A stretch of 64,000 bases of DNA from Comamonas granuli NBRC 101663 (lineage in GTDB: Bacteria > Pseudomonadota > Gammaproteobacteria > Burkholderiales > Burkholderiaceae_C), in the NCBI RefSeq assembly GCF_000739995.1, contig NZ_BBJX01000013.1, positions 87,572 through 151,571 of the forward strand, given 5' to 3'. The notes under the pieces are model-generated. The model saw only the letters and a program-made list of their open reading frames with translations, was not told the origin of the DNA and did not search any database. Both the position numbers and the translations under genes were made by a program. Below, piece by piece: positions 51,638 to 59,994 of the stretch (position 1 is the first letter of the stretch; each line of letters starts with the position of its first letter).

Positions 51638-52385
51638 GACCTGGCGCCCCCTGCGCGCGCTGGTGCTGCTGGCGCTGTGCCTGCTGCAGGCGCCGGCCTG
51701 GGCGCAGGCGGCGGGCAGCCTGCCCGTGCTGGTGGGTTCGGGCAGCGGCGGGACGAGCTTTTCCGTCCCCATCCAGACGCTGCTGTTTTTCACGGCCCTG
51801 TCCTTCCTGCCCGCCATCCTGCTGATGATGACGGGGTTTACGCGCATCGTGATCGTGCTGTCGCTGCTGCGCCAGGCCCTGGGCACGCAGTCGGCGCCGC
51901 CCAACCAGGTGGTCATCGGGCTGTCGTTGTTCCTCACGTTCTTTGTGATGGGCCCCACGCTGGACAAGGTCTACCAGGACGCCTACCTGCCGTACACCAA
52001 GGATGCCATCACCTTCGAGCAGGCGGTGGCGCGCGCCGAGGCCCCCATGCGCGGCTTCATGCTCAAGCAGACGCGCCAGTCGGACTTCGCCCTGTTCGCG
52101 CGGCTGGCCAAGCTCGATCCCGCGGTCACGGCAGAGACGGCGCCCATGCGCGTCATCGTCCCGGCCTTTGTGACCAGCGAGCTCAAGTCGGCGTTCCAGA
52201 TCGGTTTTCTGATCTTCATCCCGTTCCTGGTCATCGACATGGTGGTCTCCAGCATCCTCATGTCGCTGGGCATGATGATGCTCTCGCCGGTGCTGGTGGC
52301 GCTGCCCTTCAAGCTCATGCTGTTCGTGCTGGCCGACGGATGGAACCTGCTCATCGGCTCGCTGGCCGCCAGCTTCGTCACCTAG
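51627..52385 (+). CDS. fliP: Flagellar export gate protein FliP
   Basis: The 252-residue protein starts with a cleavable signal peptide (LRALVLLALCLLQAPAWAQA). It has the FliP core (IQTLLFFTALSFLPAILLMM, TGFTRIVIVLSLLRQALGTQ, PPNQVVIGLSLFLTFFVMGP) and C-terminal helices (FLIFIPFLVIDMVVSSILMS). Five copies with FliQ and FliR form the export channel. ATG 51627 overlaps fliO; GTG 51618 is possible. Confidence 0.96.
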   Translation: MAPKTWRPLRALVLLALCLLQAPAWAQAAGSLPVLVGSGSGGTSFSVPIQTLLFFTALSFLPAILLMMTGFTRIVIVLSLLRQALGTQSAPPNQVVIGLSLFLTFFVMGPTLDKVYQDAYLPYTKDAITFEQAVARAEAPMRGFMLKQTRQSDFALFARLAKLDPAVTAETAPMRVIVPAFVTSELKSAFQIGFLIFIPFLVIDMVVSSILMSLGMMMLSPVLVALPFKLMLFVLADGWNLLIGSLAASFVT

Positions 52386-52394
52386 GACCGTCCC

Positions 52395-52664
52395 ATGACC
52401 TCGCAAATGGTGCTCTCCATCGGCAGCGATGCCCTCACCCTGCTCCTGATGGTGGCCATGCCCGTGCTCGGCGCCGTGATGGCGGTGGGGCTGGTGGTGA
52501 GCATTTTCCAGGCGATCACGCAAATCCATGAGGCCACGCTGGCCTTCGTGCCCAAGCTGGTGGCGGCGGTGACGGTGTTCGCCGTGATCGGGCCATGGAT
52601 GATCACCACGCTGGTGGACTACATCCGGCGCACCATCGAATCCATTCCCACCGTGATCGGCTGA
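52395..52664 (+). CDS. fliQ: Flagellar export gate protein FliQ
   Basis: The 89-residue protein has two membrane helices (LLLMVAMPVLGAVMAVGLVV and AAVTVFAVIGPWMITTLVDY) and the family motif FQAITQIHEATLAFVPK. Length is exact for FliQ. It lies nine bases after fliP. Confidence 0.96.
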   Translation: MTSQMVLSIGSDALTLLLMVAMPVLGAVMAVGLVVSIFQAITQIHEATLAFVPKLVAAVTVFAVIGPWMITTLVDYIRRTIESIPTVIG

Positions 52665-52680
52665 GCGCGGGGCCCGGGCC

Positions 52681-53451
52681 GTGATCACCTTTGCCGAATC
52701 GCAGCTGGTGGCGTGGCTCTCGCCGCTGCTCTGGCCGTTCCTGCGCGTGCTGGCGGTGTTTTCCGTGGCGCCGCTCTTTTCCATGCGGGCCGTGCCTGCG
52801 CGCGCGCGCATCGGCCTGGCCTTCTTCGTCGCCCTCAGCGCCCAGGCGGTGCTGGCAGACCAGCCCGTGGTCGCGCTCAACGGCCCCGGGGCGCTGGGCG
52901 CGGTGGCGCAGCAGGTGGCCGTGGGGCTGGCCATCGGGTTTGCCGTGCGCCTGGTGTTTGCCGCCGTGGAGATGGCGGGCGAAGTCATCGGCCTGCAGAT
53001 GGGCCTGAACTTTGCAGCGTTCTTCGACCCGACGAGCAACGCCCAGGTCAGTGCCGTGGCGCGGTTCTATGGCTACCTGTCCATGCTGCTGTTCGTGGTG
53101 ATCAACGGCCACCTCATGGTGCTCATGGCCGTGGTCGAGAGCTTCCAGCGCTTTCCCACCGACGGCAACTTCCTGCAGGCGCTGGCGCAAATGCGCTTGT
53201 ACGAGATGGGGGGCGCGCTGTTCACCAGCGCGCTGTGGATGGCCCTGCCGATGATCGCCCTGCTGCTGTTCGTCAACCTCACGCTGGGCATCATCTCGCG
53301 CGTTGCGCCGCAGATGAACATCTATGCCGTGGGCTTCCCGGTCACGCTCTCCGTGGGCCTGCTGGGCATTGCGGCCACCCTGCCCATGCTGGAGCAGCCC
53401 GTGCTCAAGCTGTTCCAGCAGGCCTTCGACACCTTGGGCATCCAGTTCTAG
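52681..53451 (+). CDS. fliR: Flagellar export gate protein FliR
   Basis: GTG 52681 gives 256 residues with six membrane helices and family segments (FLRVLAVFSVAPLFSMRAVP, AGEVIGLQMGLNFAAFFDPT, LPMIALLLFVNLTLGIISRV, VGFPVTLSVGLLGIAATLPM). It caps the FliPQR channel. It ends the fli block; a repeat with a T-run follows as a likely terminator. Confidence 0.96.
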   Translation: MITFAESQLVAWLSPLLWPFLRVLAVFSVAPLFSMRAVPARARIGLAFFVALSAQAVLADQPVVALNGPGALGAVAQQVAVGLAIGFAVRLVFAAVEMAGEVIGLQMGLNFAAFFDPTSNAQVSAVARFYGYLSMLLFVVINGHLMVLMAVVESFQRFPTDGNFLQALAQMRLYEMGGALFTSALWMALPMIALLLFVNLTLGIISRVAPQMNIYAVGFPVTLSVGLLGIAATLPMLEQPVLKLFQQAFDTLGIQF

Positions 53452-53460
53452 TTCGCTATT

Positions 53461-53513
53461 GAAATGATAGCTGTTGGCGCTTATCAATAGCGCGCTGGAG
53501 CCGTTTTTTATTG
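53461..53513. repeat. Comamonadaceae-type short repeat, copy 5 (after fliR)
   Basis: GATAGCTG, TTGGCGCTT, ATCAAT, AGCGCGCTGGAGCC, then TTTTTTATT. The hairpin with a six-T run lies 10-60 bases after fliR and before the convergent regulator gene, so it should terminate the fliLMNOPQR transcript. Confidence 0.8.
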
Positions 53514-53533
53514 AATTCCTGCGCCGCGCCGCT

Positions 53534-54163
53534 TCACACCAGTTGGTTGCGGATTGCGTAGGCGGTGAGTTCGGCGTTGTTCGTGAGCTTGAGCTTTTCC
53601 AGCACCCGCGAGCGGTACACACTCACCGTCTTGGGGCTGAGCATGAGCTCCTCGGCAATCTCCGACAGCCGGCGCCCCGAGGCGATCTTGAGTAGCGTCT
53701 GCAGCTCGCGCTCGGACAGCGTGGTGTGCGCCGCCACGTCCTCGGGCTGGGCAATGCTCTCGGCGAGCATCTGCGCCACCTCCGGGGTCAGGTACTTGCG
53801 CCCCTGGGCGATGGTGTGCACCGCCTCGATGAGCGCCACCGGGTCGGCCGCCTTGCTGGCGTAGCCCTGGGCGCCGGCGCGCAGGCAGCGCACGGCGTAC
53901 TGGTCCTCGGGGTTCATGGAGACCACCAGCACCTTGATGGCCGAGTCGGTCTCGCGCAGGCTGGCGAGCACCTCCAGCCCGCTGCGCCCGGGCATGTTGA
54001 GGTCGAGCAGCAGCACATCGCACGGCGCCGAGCGCAGCACCTCGCGCAGTTCGGGGTAGCTGGCCGCCTCGCCGGTGACCTCGATCCCCGGCGACTCGGC
54101 CAGGGTGTCGCGGATGCCGCGGCGCACCACGGCATGGTCGTCACACAGCACTACACGGATCAT
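53534..54163 (-). CDS. NarL/FixJ-type response regulator
   Basis: The 209-residue protein has an N-terminal receiver (D8/D9, phospho-acceptor Asp54 in LLLDLNMPGRSGLEVL, the lysine in GYASKAADPVALIEAV). A LuxR-type helix-turn-helix at about 143-205 contains LSERELQTLLKIASGRRLSE and SPKTVSVYRSRVLEKL. It overlaps the 3' end of the kinase gene by 23 bases, so the two form a cognate pair. It would bind DNA as a dimer when phosphorylated. The target is unknown; location between the flagellar and chemotaxis blocks suggests a motility-related role. Confidence 0.92.
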   Translation of the reverse strand: MIRVVLCDDHAVVRRGIRDTLAESPGIEVTGEAASYPELREVLRSAPCDVLLLDLNMPGRSGLEVLASLRETDSAIKVLVVSMNPEDQYAVRCLRAGAQGYASKAADPVALIEAVHTIAQGRKYLTPEVAQMLAESIAQPEDVAAHTTLSERELQTLLKIASGRRLSEIAEELMLSPKTVSVYRSRVLEKLKLTNNAELTAYAIRNQLV

Positions 54164-55256
54164 GCGGGTTCTCCGGATTAGGGTCGAGGGGCACGGACAG
54201 TATCACCGAACTGCCCTGGCCCGGCCGGCTGCTCACGTCCAGCCAGCCCCCCACGGTGCGGGCCCGCTCGCGCAGGCCCTGCAGGCCGAACGATCCGGGC
54301 CGGCCCGGGGCGGCCGGATCGAAGCCGCGGCCGTCGTCGCTCACCTCCAGCGTGAGCACCCCCTCGGTGTCGGTCAGGTCGATGCGCACCGTGCGCGCCT
54401 GGGCGTACTTGGAGATGTTCGTCAGCGCCTCCTGCGCCGTACGGTAAGCCACGAGCTGCAGGGCGTCGTCGAGCGCGATGTGCGGCCGGCACGCCTGCAG
54501 GTGCACGGCCATGCCGGTGCGCTGCGCAAAATTGTCCGCCAGCCACTGGATGGCGGCCACCAGCCCCTGGTCGAGCATGGGCGGGCGCAGGTTCATCATG
54601 ATGCGCTGGCTCGCTCCCAGGGCGTGCTGCAGCATGGCCGTGGCCGCCTGGGCGTGCTCGCGCACCCCCGCCTGTTCGCTGTGGCGCCCTATCCACGACA
54701 GGTCGAACAGCACGGCCGTCAGCGCGCCGCCGATGTCGTCGTGGATCTCGCGCGCAATGGCTGCGCGCTCCTGTTCGATCGAGGTCTGCAGGTGCTCGGT
54801 CAGCTCGGCCAGGCTTTGGCGCGAGGCCGCGAGCTCGCGCGCCGCCTGCGCTTGCGCCTGGCGCGCGCGCTGCACCTCCAGGGCGCGCTCGATGACATGG
54901 GGCAGCCGTGCCAGCTCGTCCTTGAGCACATAGTCCGCCATGCCCCCGCGGATGGCCTCCACCGCCGCGGTCTCGCCGATGGCGCCGGACACCAGGATGA
55001 AGGGCGGCGGCGCGGGCGACCGGGACACCAGCGTCCAGGCATCGAGCGCGGTGAAGCCCGGCAGGTGGTAGTCCGCCAGGATCACGTCATGGCCACCCTC
55101 CTGCAGACGCGCCTGGAACGCCTCCAGGGTGTCCACCGCGTCCACGCGGGCCTCCCAGCCGGCACGGCGCAGTGCCAAGCGTGCCAGGGCCTGGTCGGCA
55201 GGGGAATCCTCCAGGTGCAGGACGCGCAAGCGGGTATTTGTGGTGCCGCAGAGCAT
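54141..55256 (-). CDS. Receiver-domain histidine kinase (HisKA_3 type)
   Basis: The 371-residue soluble protein begins with a receiver domain (LEDSPADQALARLALRRAG, phospho-acceptor Asp62 in VILADYHLPGF). A coiled coil follows, then the HisKA_3 H-box with His172 (AIAREIHDDIGGALTAVL), and an HATPase with the N box EALTNISKYAQA, DDGRGFDP and GSFGLQGLRERARTVGGW. There is no membrane segment, so input comes through the receiver or a partner. ATG 55256 was chosen over 55271. It is the likely partner of the NarL-type regulator it overlaps. Confidence 0.9.
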   Translation of the reverse strand: MLCGTTNTRLRVLHLEDSPADQALARLALRRAGWEARVDAVDTLEAFQARLQEGGHDVILADYHLPGFTALDAWTLVSRSPAPPPFILVSGAIGETAAVEAIRGGMADYVLKDELARLPHVIERALEVQRARQAQAQAARELAASRQSLAELTEHLQTSIEQERAAIAREIHDDIGGALTAVLFDLSWIGRHSEQAGVREHAQAATAMLQHALGASQRIMMNLRPPMLDQGLVAAIQWLADNFAQRTGMAVHLQACRPHIALDDALQLVAYRTAQEALTNISKYAQARTVRIDLTDTEGVLTLEVSDDGRGFDPAAPGRPGSFGLQGLRERARTVGGWLDVSSRPGQGSSVILSVPLDPNPENPHDPCSAV

Positions 55257-55298
55257 GGTTGGGGCTATCATAGGACACAAATTGGTACAAATAGCGGT

Positions 55299-55337
55299 GG
55301 AGCCGGCGCGCGGCGGGGGTGTGGCGCGCGCGGCTCC
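55299..55337. promoter_or_regulatory. Strong inverted repeat in the kinase/che divergent region
   Basis: GGAGCCG (55299-55305) and CGGCTCC (55331-55337) pair, with further GCGCG pairing inside. It occupies the centre of the 186-bp gap (55257-55442) between the kinase gene and the chemotaxis operon. No clear promoter hexamers or sigma-28 site were found around it. Confidence 0.35.
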
Positions 55338-55442
55338 AGGCATTTGGCGCCCAGGCCGCACCGTGCCTGACCTGGGGTTTCACGCATTCGGCGCAATAGA
55401 GGATTCGTGTATCTTGTCACCATCAGCGGCACTGGAGTAGTG

Positions 55443-55889
55443 ATGGAATCTGAGCCCAATCATCCTGGCGATCCGGTGGTCCGCCTGCCCGTGATGGTGG
55501 CAGCGGAGGTACAGGATTCCCTGCTTGTGGTCATGCACGATCTGCACCGGCTGGAGGGGCTGATCAGCCACGCCACGGACAACCTCATGGAGCGCTTCGG
55601 TGTCGCCAACCAGAACCTGACGGACGCGACCGCGGGCGATTCCCCCGAGCTGCAGGCCGCCCGGGAGGCCCTGCGCAATGCCGTGACGGAGCTGCAGTTC
55701 CAGGACATGGCCTCGCAACTGATCTGGCACACCACCAAGGTGCTGCAGGCCTGCGCCTTCCGCCTGGCGGCCGAATCCATGGGCGCGGAAGAGGGCGAGG
55801 AGTCCGCCTCGTTCGTGGAAATGGCCCCCGACAGGCCCAACCCGGTGACCCAGAGCGAGATGGACGCAGGCTCCATCGAGCTGTTCTGA
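55443..55889 (+). CDS. Small CheZ-signature protein, first gene of the che operon
   Basis: The 148-residue helical protein contains VTELQFQDMASQLIWHTTKV, matching the CheZ catalytic pattern D-x3-Q (Asp88, Gln92 against D-L-T-G-Q in CheZ) within a Q-F-Q-D context. It lacks CheZ's long hairpin and has no obvious CheY-binding tail other than SEMDAGSIELF. I infer a CheY-P phosphatase-like or CheY-binding protein acting on the adjacent receiver, but no function is proven. It lies 65 bases before cheY2. The frame extends to 55407 but ATG 55443 is the first good start. Confidence 0.65.
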   Translation: MESEPNHPGDPVVRLPVMVAAEVQDSLLVVMHDLHRLEGLISHATDNLMERFGVANQNLTDATAGDSPELQAAREALRNAVTELQFQDMASQLIWHTTKVLQACAFRLAAESMGAEEGEESASFVEMAPDRPNPVTQSEMDAGSIELF

Positions 55890-55954
55890 AGCAGCCGTGC
55901 CCGCAATTACCGATATATTCGACAACAACCCCCATCAGAATGTTGGAGCAATCA

Positions 55955-56317
55955 ATGCAATCGATCCTAGCCGTAGATGACTCCCCGTCCATGCGGAAGA
56001 TGGTGTCTTTCACTCTGACGGGTGCAGGCTACCAGGTGGTCGAGGCGGTCGATGGGCAGGATGCCCTGGAAAAGGCGCAGACCCAGAACATCGACCTGGT
56101 GCTCGCAGACCAGAACATGCCCCGCCTCGACGGCATTGGACTGACGCGCAAGCTGCGGGAGGATCCGCGCTTCAAGACCGTTCCCATTCTGATCCTCACC
56201 ACCGAGTCGAGCGACCAGATGAAGCAGGCCGGCAAGGCCGCGGGGGCGACGGGCTGGCTGGTCAAGCCCTTCGATCCCAATCGCCTGATCGAGGTGATCA
56301 AGAAAGTGATCCGTTGA
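55955..56317 (+). CDS. CheY-type single-domain response regulator
   Basis: ATG 55955 follows GGAG by six bases and gives 120 residues, a complete receiver: D8/D9, phospho-acceptor Asp52 in LVLADQNMPRLDGIGL, ILTTESSDQMKQAGKAAG, and the lysine in GWLVKPFDPNRLIEVI. It resembles the CheY proteins placed before cheA in betaproteobacteria. These differ from the motor-binding CheY at 25813 and may act as phosphate sink or alternative output. cheA follows after 41 bases. Confidence 0.92.
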   Translation: MQSILAVDDSPSMRKMVSFTLTGAGYQVVEAVDGQDALEKAQTQNIDLVLADQNMPRLDGIGLTRKLREDPRFKTVPILILTTESSDQMKQAGKAAGATGWLVKPFDPNRLIEVIKKVIR

Positions 56318-56358
56318 TCGGCCCGGCCGACGACGACAAGCACACAGGAGTTGTTCCC

Positions 56359-58434
56359 ATGGCAGACATCCACCAGGAAGGTGCAGGCGCGGATTTCGAC
56401 CTGTCACAGTTCTATCAGATCTTTTTCGAAGAAGCCGCCGAGAACCTGGACCAGATGGAGCACATGCTGCTGGACCTGGACCTGCAGGAGGCCAACGACG
56501 AGGAGCTCAACGGCATTTTCCGCTGCGCGCATTCCATCAAGGGCGGCGCAGCGACGTTCGGCTTTGCGGACGTGGCCGAGCTGACGCACCAGATGGAGTC
56601 GCTGCTCGATCGTCTGCGCCGCCATGAAATCCAGCCCATCCCGCAAATGGTCGATGTGCTGCTGGAGTCTGCCGACATCTCGCGCGTGCTGCTGGCGCGC
56701 CACCAGTCCGGCGCGCAGGACGAGCCGCCCTCCACGACCGATCTCGTGCGCCGCATCAGCGAACTGGCGTCCGGCCAGGTGCCGGCAGAGCCCGTCAAGC
56801 CTGCGGCGCCCGCCGCTCCCGCGCCTGCCCAGCCGCAGCCCGCAGAGGCCGCGCCTGCGCCGGCCGCCCCGGCGCGGCCAGGCATGCGCGCGCTGCAGAT
56901 CCGCATCGGCCCCATCGAGCGCCTGGAGCAGGCCGACGCGATCAAGGAGCTGTTCCGCGACATCGCCGGTCTGGGCACCATCACCGATATGCCGAGCAGC
57001 GAACCGAACATGCGCCTGTTCGCGGTGGAAACCTCGTCCACCGACAACGACCTGCTGGACCTCTTCGCCTTCCACGTGGCCAAGGAGCAGGTGCAGATCC
57101 GCGAAAACGGCGCGCCACCGGCCCAAGGCGAGAGCTTCGGCTTCTTCCCCGATGCGCCGGGAGCGCCCGGCAGCAAGCCCGGCAATGCCCTGGGCGCCAT
57201 CGAACCGACCTCGCCGGTCACGCGCATTGCGCCCAAGGCCGAATCCAAGGGCGGCAGCCAGGCGCAGATGGAGTCCAACACCATCCGCGTGTCCGTCAGC
57301 AAGGTGGACCAGCTCATCAACCTCGTCGGCGAGCTGGTGATCACCCAGGCCATGCTGGCGCAGAACAGCCTGGGGCTGGATCCCGCCACCTACCAGCAAC
57401 TGATCTCCGGCCTGGCCGACCTGGACCGCAACACCCGCGATCTGCAGGAATCGGTGATGTCGATCCGCATGATCCCGATGTCCATCGTTTTCAGCCGCTT
57501 CCCGCGCATGCTGCGCGACGTGGCCAACAAGCTGGGTAAGAAGGTGGAACTGGTCACCTTGGGCGAGGCCACCGAACTGGACAAGGGGCTGGTCGAGAAA
57601 ATCACCGACCCCCTCACGCACCTGGTACGCAACAGCGTGGACCATGGCATCGAAATGCCGCAGGACCGCCTGGCCGCAGGCAAGTCCGAACACGGCACCA
57701 TCACGCTGTCGGCGTCGCACCAGGGCGGCTCCATCGTCATCGAGGTGCGCGACGACGGGCGCGGGCTCTCGCGCGAAAAAATCCTCAAGAAGGCGCGCGA
57801 GCGCGGTCTGGACGTATCCGACCAGATGAGCGACCAGGACGTCTGGCAGATCATTTTCGCCCCCGGCTTTTCCACGGCCGATACCGTCACCGACGTGTCG
57901 GGGCGCGGCGTGGGTATGGATGTGGTCAAGCGCAACATCGCCTCGCTCAACGGTACGGTGGAGATCGACTCGTCCGAAGGCTACGGCACCCGCGTGTTGG
58001 TGCGCCTGCCGCTGACGCTGGCCATCATGGACGGCATGTCCGTCGGCGTGGGTGACGAGGTCTACATCCTGCCGCTGTCCTCGGTGGTCGAGTCCTTCCA
58101 GGTCAACCCCGACGACGTGAACACCGTGGCCCAGGGCTCGCAACTGGTCAAGGTGCGCGAGGAGTACATGCCGGTGATCGCGCTCGAAAAAGTGTTCGAG
58201 GTGCCGCGCTTTGACATGGACAAGTCGAGCAACATCATGGTGGTGGTCGAGGAAGACGGCAACCGTGTGGCACTGCTCGTTGACGAGCTGCTCGGCCAGC
58301 ACCAGGTCGTGGTCAAGAACCTCGAATCCAACTACCGCAAGGTGCCCAACGTGTCCGGAGCGACCATTCTGGGCGATGGCCGGGTGGCCTTGATTCTGGA
58401 CATCGGTGGCCTGGTGCGCCGTGCGCGCCACTGA
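56359..58434 (+). CDS. cheA: Chemotaxis histidine kinase CheA
   Basis: The 691-residue kinase has an HPt domain with phospho-accepting His58 (RCAHSIKGGAATFGFADVAE), an Ala/Pro linker, and a P2-like domain at about 175-250. The dimerisation helices follow (VDQLINLVGELVITQAMLAQ), then the ATP-binding domain (NSVDHGIEMP, DDGRGLSREKILKKAR, GRGVGMDVVKRNI) and the CheW-like regulatory domain at the end. It autophosphorylates on receptor signals and feeds CheY and CheB. AGGAG precedes ATG 56359. Confidence 0.97.
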   Translation: MADIHQEGAGADFDLSQFYQIFFEEAAENLDQMEHMLLDLDLQEANDEELNGIFRCAHSIKGGAATFGFADVAELTHQMESLLDRLRRHEIQPIPQMVDVLLESADISRVLLARHQSGAQDEPPSTTDLVRRISELASGQVPAEPVKPAAPAAPAPAQPQPAEAAPAPAAPARPGMRALQIRIGPIERLEQADAIKELFRDIAGLGTITDMPSSEPNMRLFAVETSSTDNDLLDLFAFHVAKEQVQIRENGAPPAQGESFGFFPDAPGAPGSKPGNALGAIEPTSPVTRIAPKAESKGGSQAQMESNTIRVSVSKVDQLINLVGELVITQAMLAQNSLGLDPATYQQLISGLADLDRNTRDLQESVMSIRMIPMSIVFSRFPRMLRDVANKLGKKVELVTLGEATELDKGLVEKITDPLTHLVRNSVDHGIEMPQDRLAAGKSEHGTITLSASHQGGSIVIEVRDDGRGLSREKILKKARERGLDVSDQMSDQDVWQIIFAPGFSTADTVTDVSGRGVGMDVVKRNIASLNGTVEIDSSEGYGTRVLVRLPLTLAIMDGMSVGVGDEVYILPLSSVVESFQVNPDDVNTVAQGSQLVKVREEYMPVIALEKVFEVPRFDMDKSSNIMVVVEEDGNRVALLVDELLGQHQVVVKNLESNYRKVPNVSGATILGDGRVALILDIGGLVRRARH

Positions 58435-58461
58435 GACTGCAGTGCGAGAAGGAGAAAACGA

Positions 58462-58950
58462 ATGAGCGTGATGGAAAAAACCACCGAATCCGCGGCGACT
58501 GCCGGTGCGCGCGAATACCTGACCTTCCGGCTGGACCAGGAGGAATACGGCATCGACATCCTCAAGGTCCAGGAGATCCGGGGCTATGAGCCGCCGACGC
58601 GCATTGCGCACGCGCCGGCCTTCATCAAGGGTGTGGTCAACCTGCGCGGCACCATCATTCCGATCGTGGACATGCGCCTGAAGTTCAACTGCTCCAAGGC
58701 CGAATACAACGCGTTCACGGTGGTCATCATCCTGAACCTGCGCAGCCGCGTCGTGGGCATCGTGGTCGATTCGGTCAGCGACGTGATGGAGCTTGCCGCC
58801 GACAGCGTCCGGCCCGCTCCCGACATTGAAAGCGTCATCGACAGCGAGTGCATCATGGGTCTGGGCTCGGTGGGCGAGCGCATGCTCATCCTGCTCGATA
58901 TCGAGAAACTGATGTCCGGGGTGGACATGGGTCTCGTCTCCGCAGGCTGA
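58462..58950 (+). CDS. cheW: Chemotaxis coupling protein CheW
   Basis: The 162-residue SH3-like coupling protein has the family segments YLTFRLDQEEYGIDILKVQE, FIKGVVNLRGTIIPIVDMRL and RVVGIVVDSVSDVMELAADS. It links receptors to CheA. It follows cheA by 27 bases. The 112 bases after it (58951-59062) hold no gene; a chemoreceptor gene often sits here in related operons but is absent. Confidence 0.97.
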   Translation: MSVMEKTTESAATAGAREYLTFRLDQEEYGIDILKVQEIRGYEPPTRIAHAPAFIKGVVNLRGTIIPIVDMRLKFNCSKAEYNAFTVVIILNLRSRVVGIVVDSVSDVMELAADSVRPAPDIESVIDSECIMGLGSVGERMLILLDIEKLMSGVDMGLVSAG

Positions 58951-59062
58951 CCGGGCTGCATGAAACCTGCTGTGTCGATGGTATTTCCCGCCCCCGTGGC
59001 CATGCTCCCGGCCCCGCGCCAGAACGGCCGGGCCTCTCCCGGCTCTCCCAGAAAGACAGCAC

Positions 59063-59974
59063 ATGCTTCGCCACCCTGAGTCCAGGACGGACGCGGCGGC
59101 TGCCGAGCGTCGCAAGCCGGCGCGCGATCCCGTACCGGTGGCGCCGCCGCCCGGCCCCCTGGTGCAAGGCCGCGAATTCACCTGGACGGATGCCGACTTT
59201 GCCCGCGTCAAGGCACTGATCTACCAGCGCGCGGGCATCAGCCTGCACGACGGCAAGCATGCCATGGTGTACAGCCGCCTCTCGCGCCGCCTGCGCGAGA
59301 CCGGGCATTCCAGTTTCAGCGAATACCTGGGCTGGCTGGAGTCGCACGATGGCCAGGAGTGGCAGGAGTTTGTCAACGCCCTGACGACCAACCTGACCTC
59401 GTTCTTCCGCGAGTCCCACCATTTCGACATCCTCGCCAGCCACCTGCGCTCGCGGCCTGCCGGCACGCCCTGGAGCGTGTGGTGCAGCGCCGCCTCCACG
59501 GGCGAAGAGCCCTATTCCATCGTCATGACGGCGGTCGAGACGCTGGGTGCCAACCCGCCCTTCAAGCTCACGGCCAGCGACATCGACTCGCGCGTCCTGA
59601 CCACGGCGGCGCAGGGGGTGTACCGCATCGAAGCGGCCAAGGGGCTGAGCAGCGAACGCCTGCAGCGCTTCTTCATGCGCGGCAAAGGGAGCAATGCCGG
59701 CCTGGTGCGCGTCAAGCCCGAGCTCACGCGCATGATCGACTTCATCAGCGTCAATCTGATCCGCGACGACTGGCCGTTCCGCGAGCCGTTCGATGTGGTC
59801 TTTTGCCGCAATGTCATGATTTACTTCGATGGACCGACCCAGCGTCGCGTGCTCGAGCGCATCCACCGCGTGCTCAAGCCCGGCGGGCTGCTGTTTGTCG
59901 GGCATGCGGAGAACTTCAGCGAATCGCGCGACCTGTTCACCTTGCGCGGCAAGACGGTCTATGAACGCCGCTGA
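59063..59974 (+). CDS. cheR: Chemoreceptor methyltransferase CheR
   Basis: The 303-residue protein has the helical N-terminal domain (DFARVKALIYQRAGISLHDG, KHAMVYSRLSRRLRETGHSS), then a SAM-binding domain (NLTSFFRESHHFDILASHL, VWCSAASTGEEPYSIVMTAV, FDVVFCRNVMIYFDGPTQRR). It methylates receptor glutamates in adaptation. The ATG at 59063 gives a short basic extension of about 30 residues before the family core. Confidence 0.96.
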   Translation: MLRHPESRTDAAAAERRKPARDPVPVAPPPGPLVQGREFTWTDADFARVKALIYQRAGISLHDGKHAMVYSRLSRRLRETGHSSFSEYLGWLESHDGQEWQEFVNALTTNLTSFFRESHHFDILASHLRSRPAGTPWSVWCSAASTGEEPYSIVMTAVETLGANPPFKLTASDIDSRVLTTAAQGVYRIEAAKGLSSERLQRFFMRGKGSNAGLVRVKPELTRMIDFISVNLIRDDWPFREPFDVVFCRNVMIYFDGPTQRRVLERIHRVLKPGGLLFVGHAENFSESRDLFTLRGKTVYERR

Positions 59975-59994
59975 CCTGTCGATCCGCTCCCTCC

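Noticed and set aside
56404..59211. 935-residue open frame antisense to cheA and cheW
   Set aside because: No family resemblance and spans two well-identified genes.
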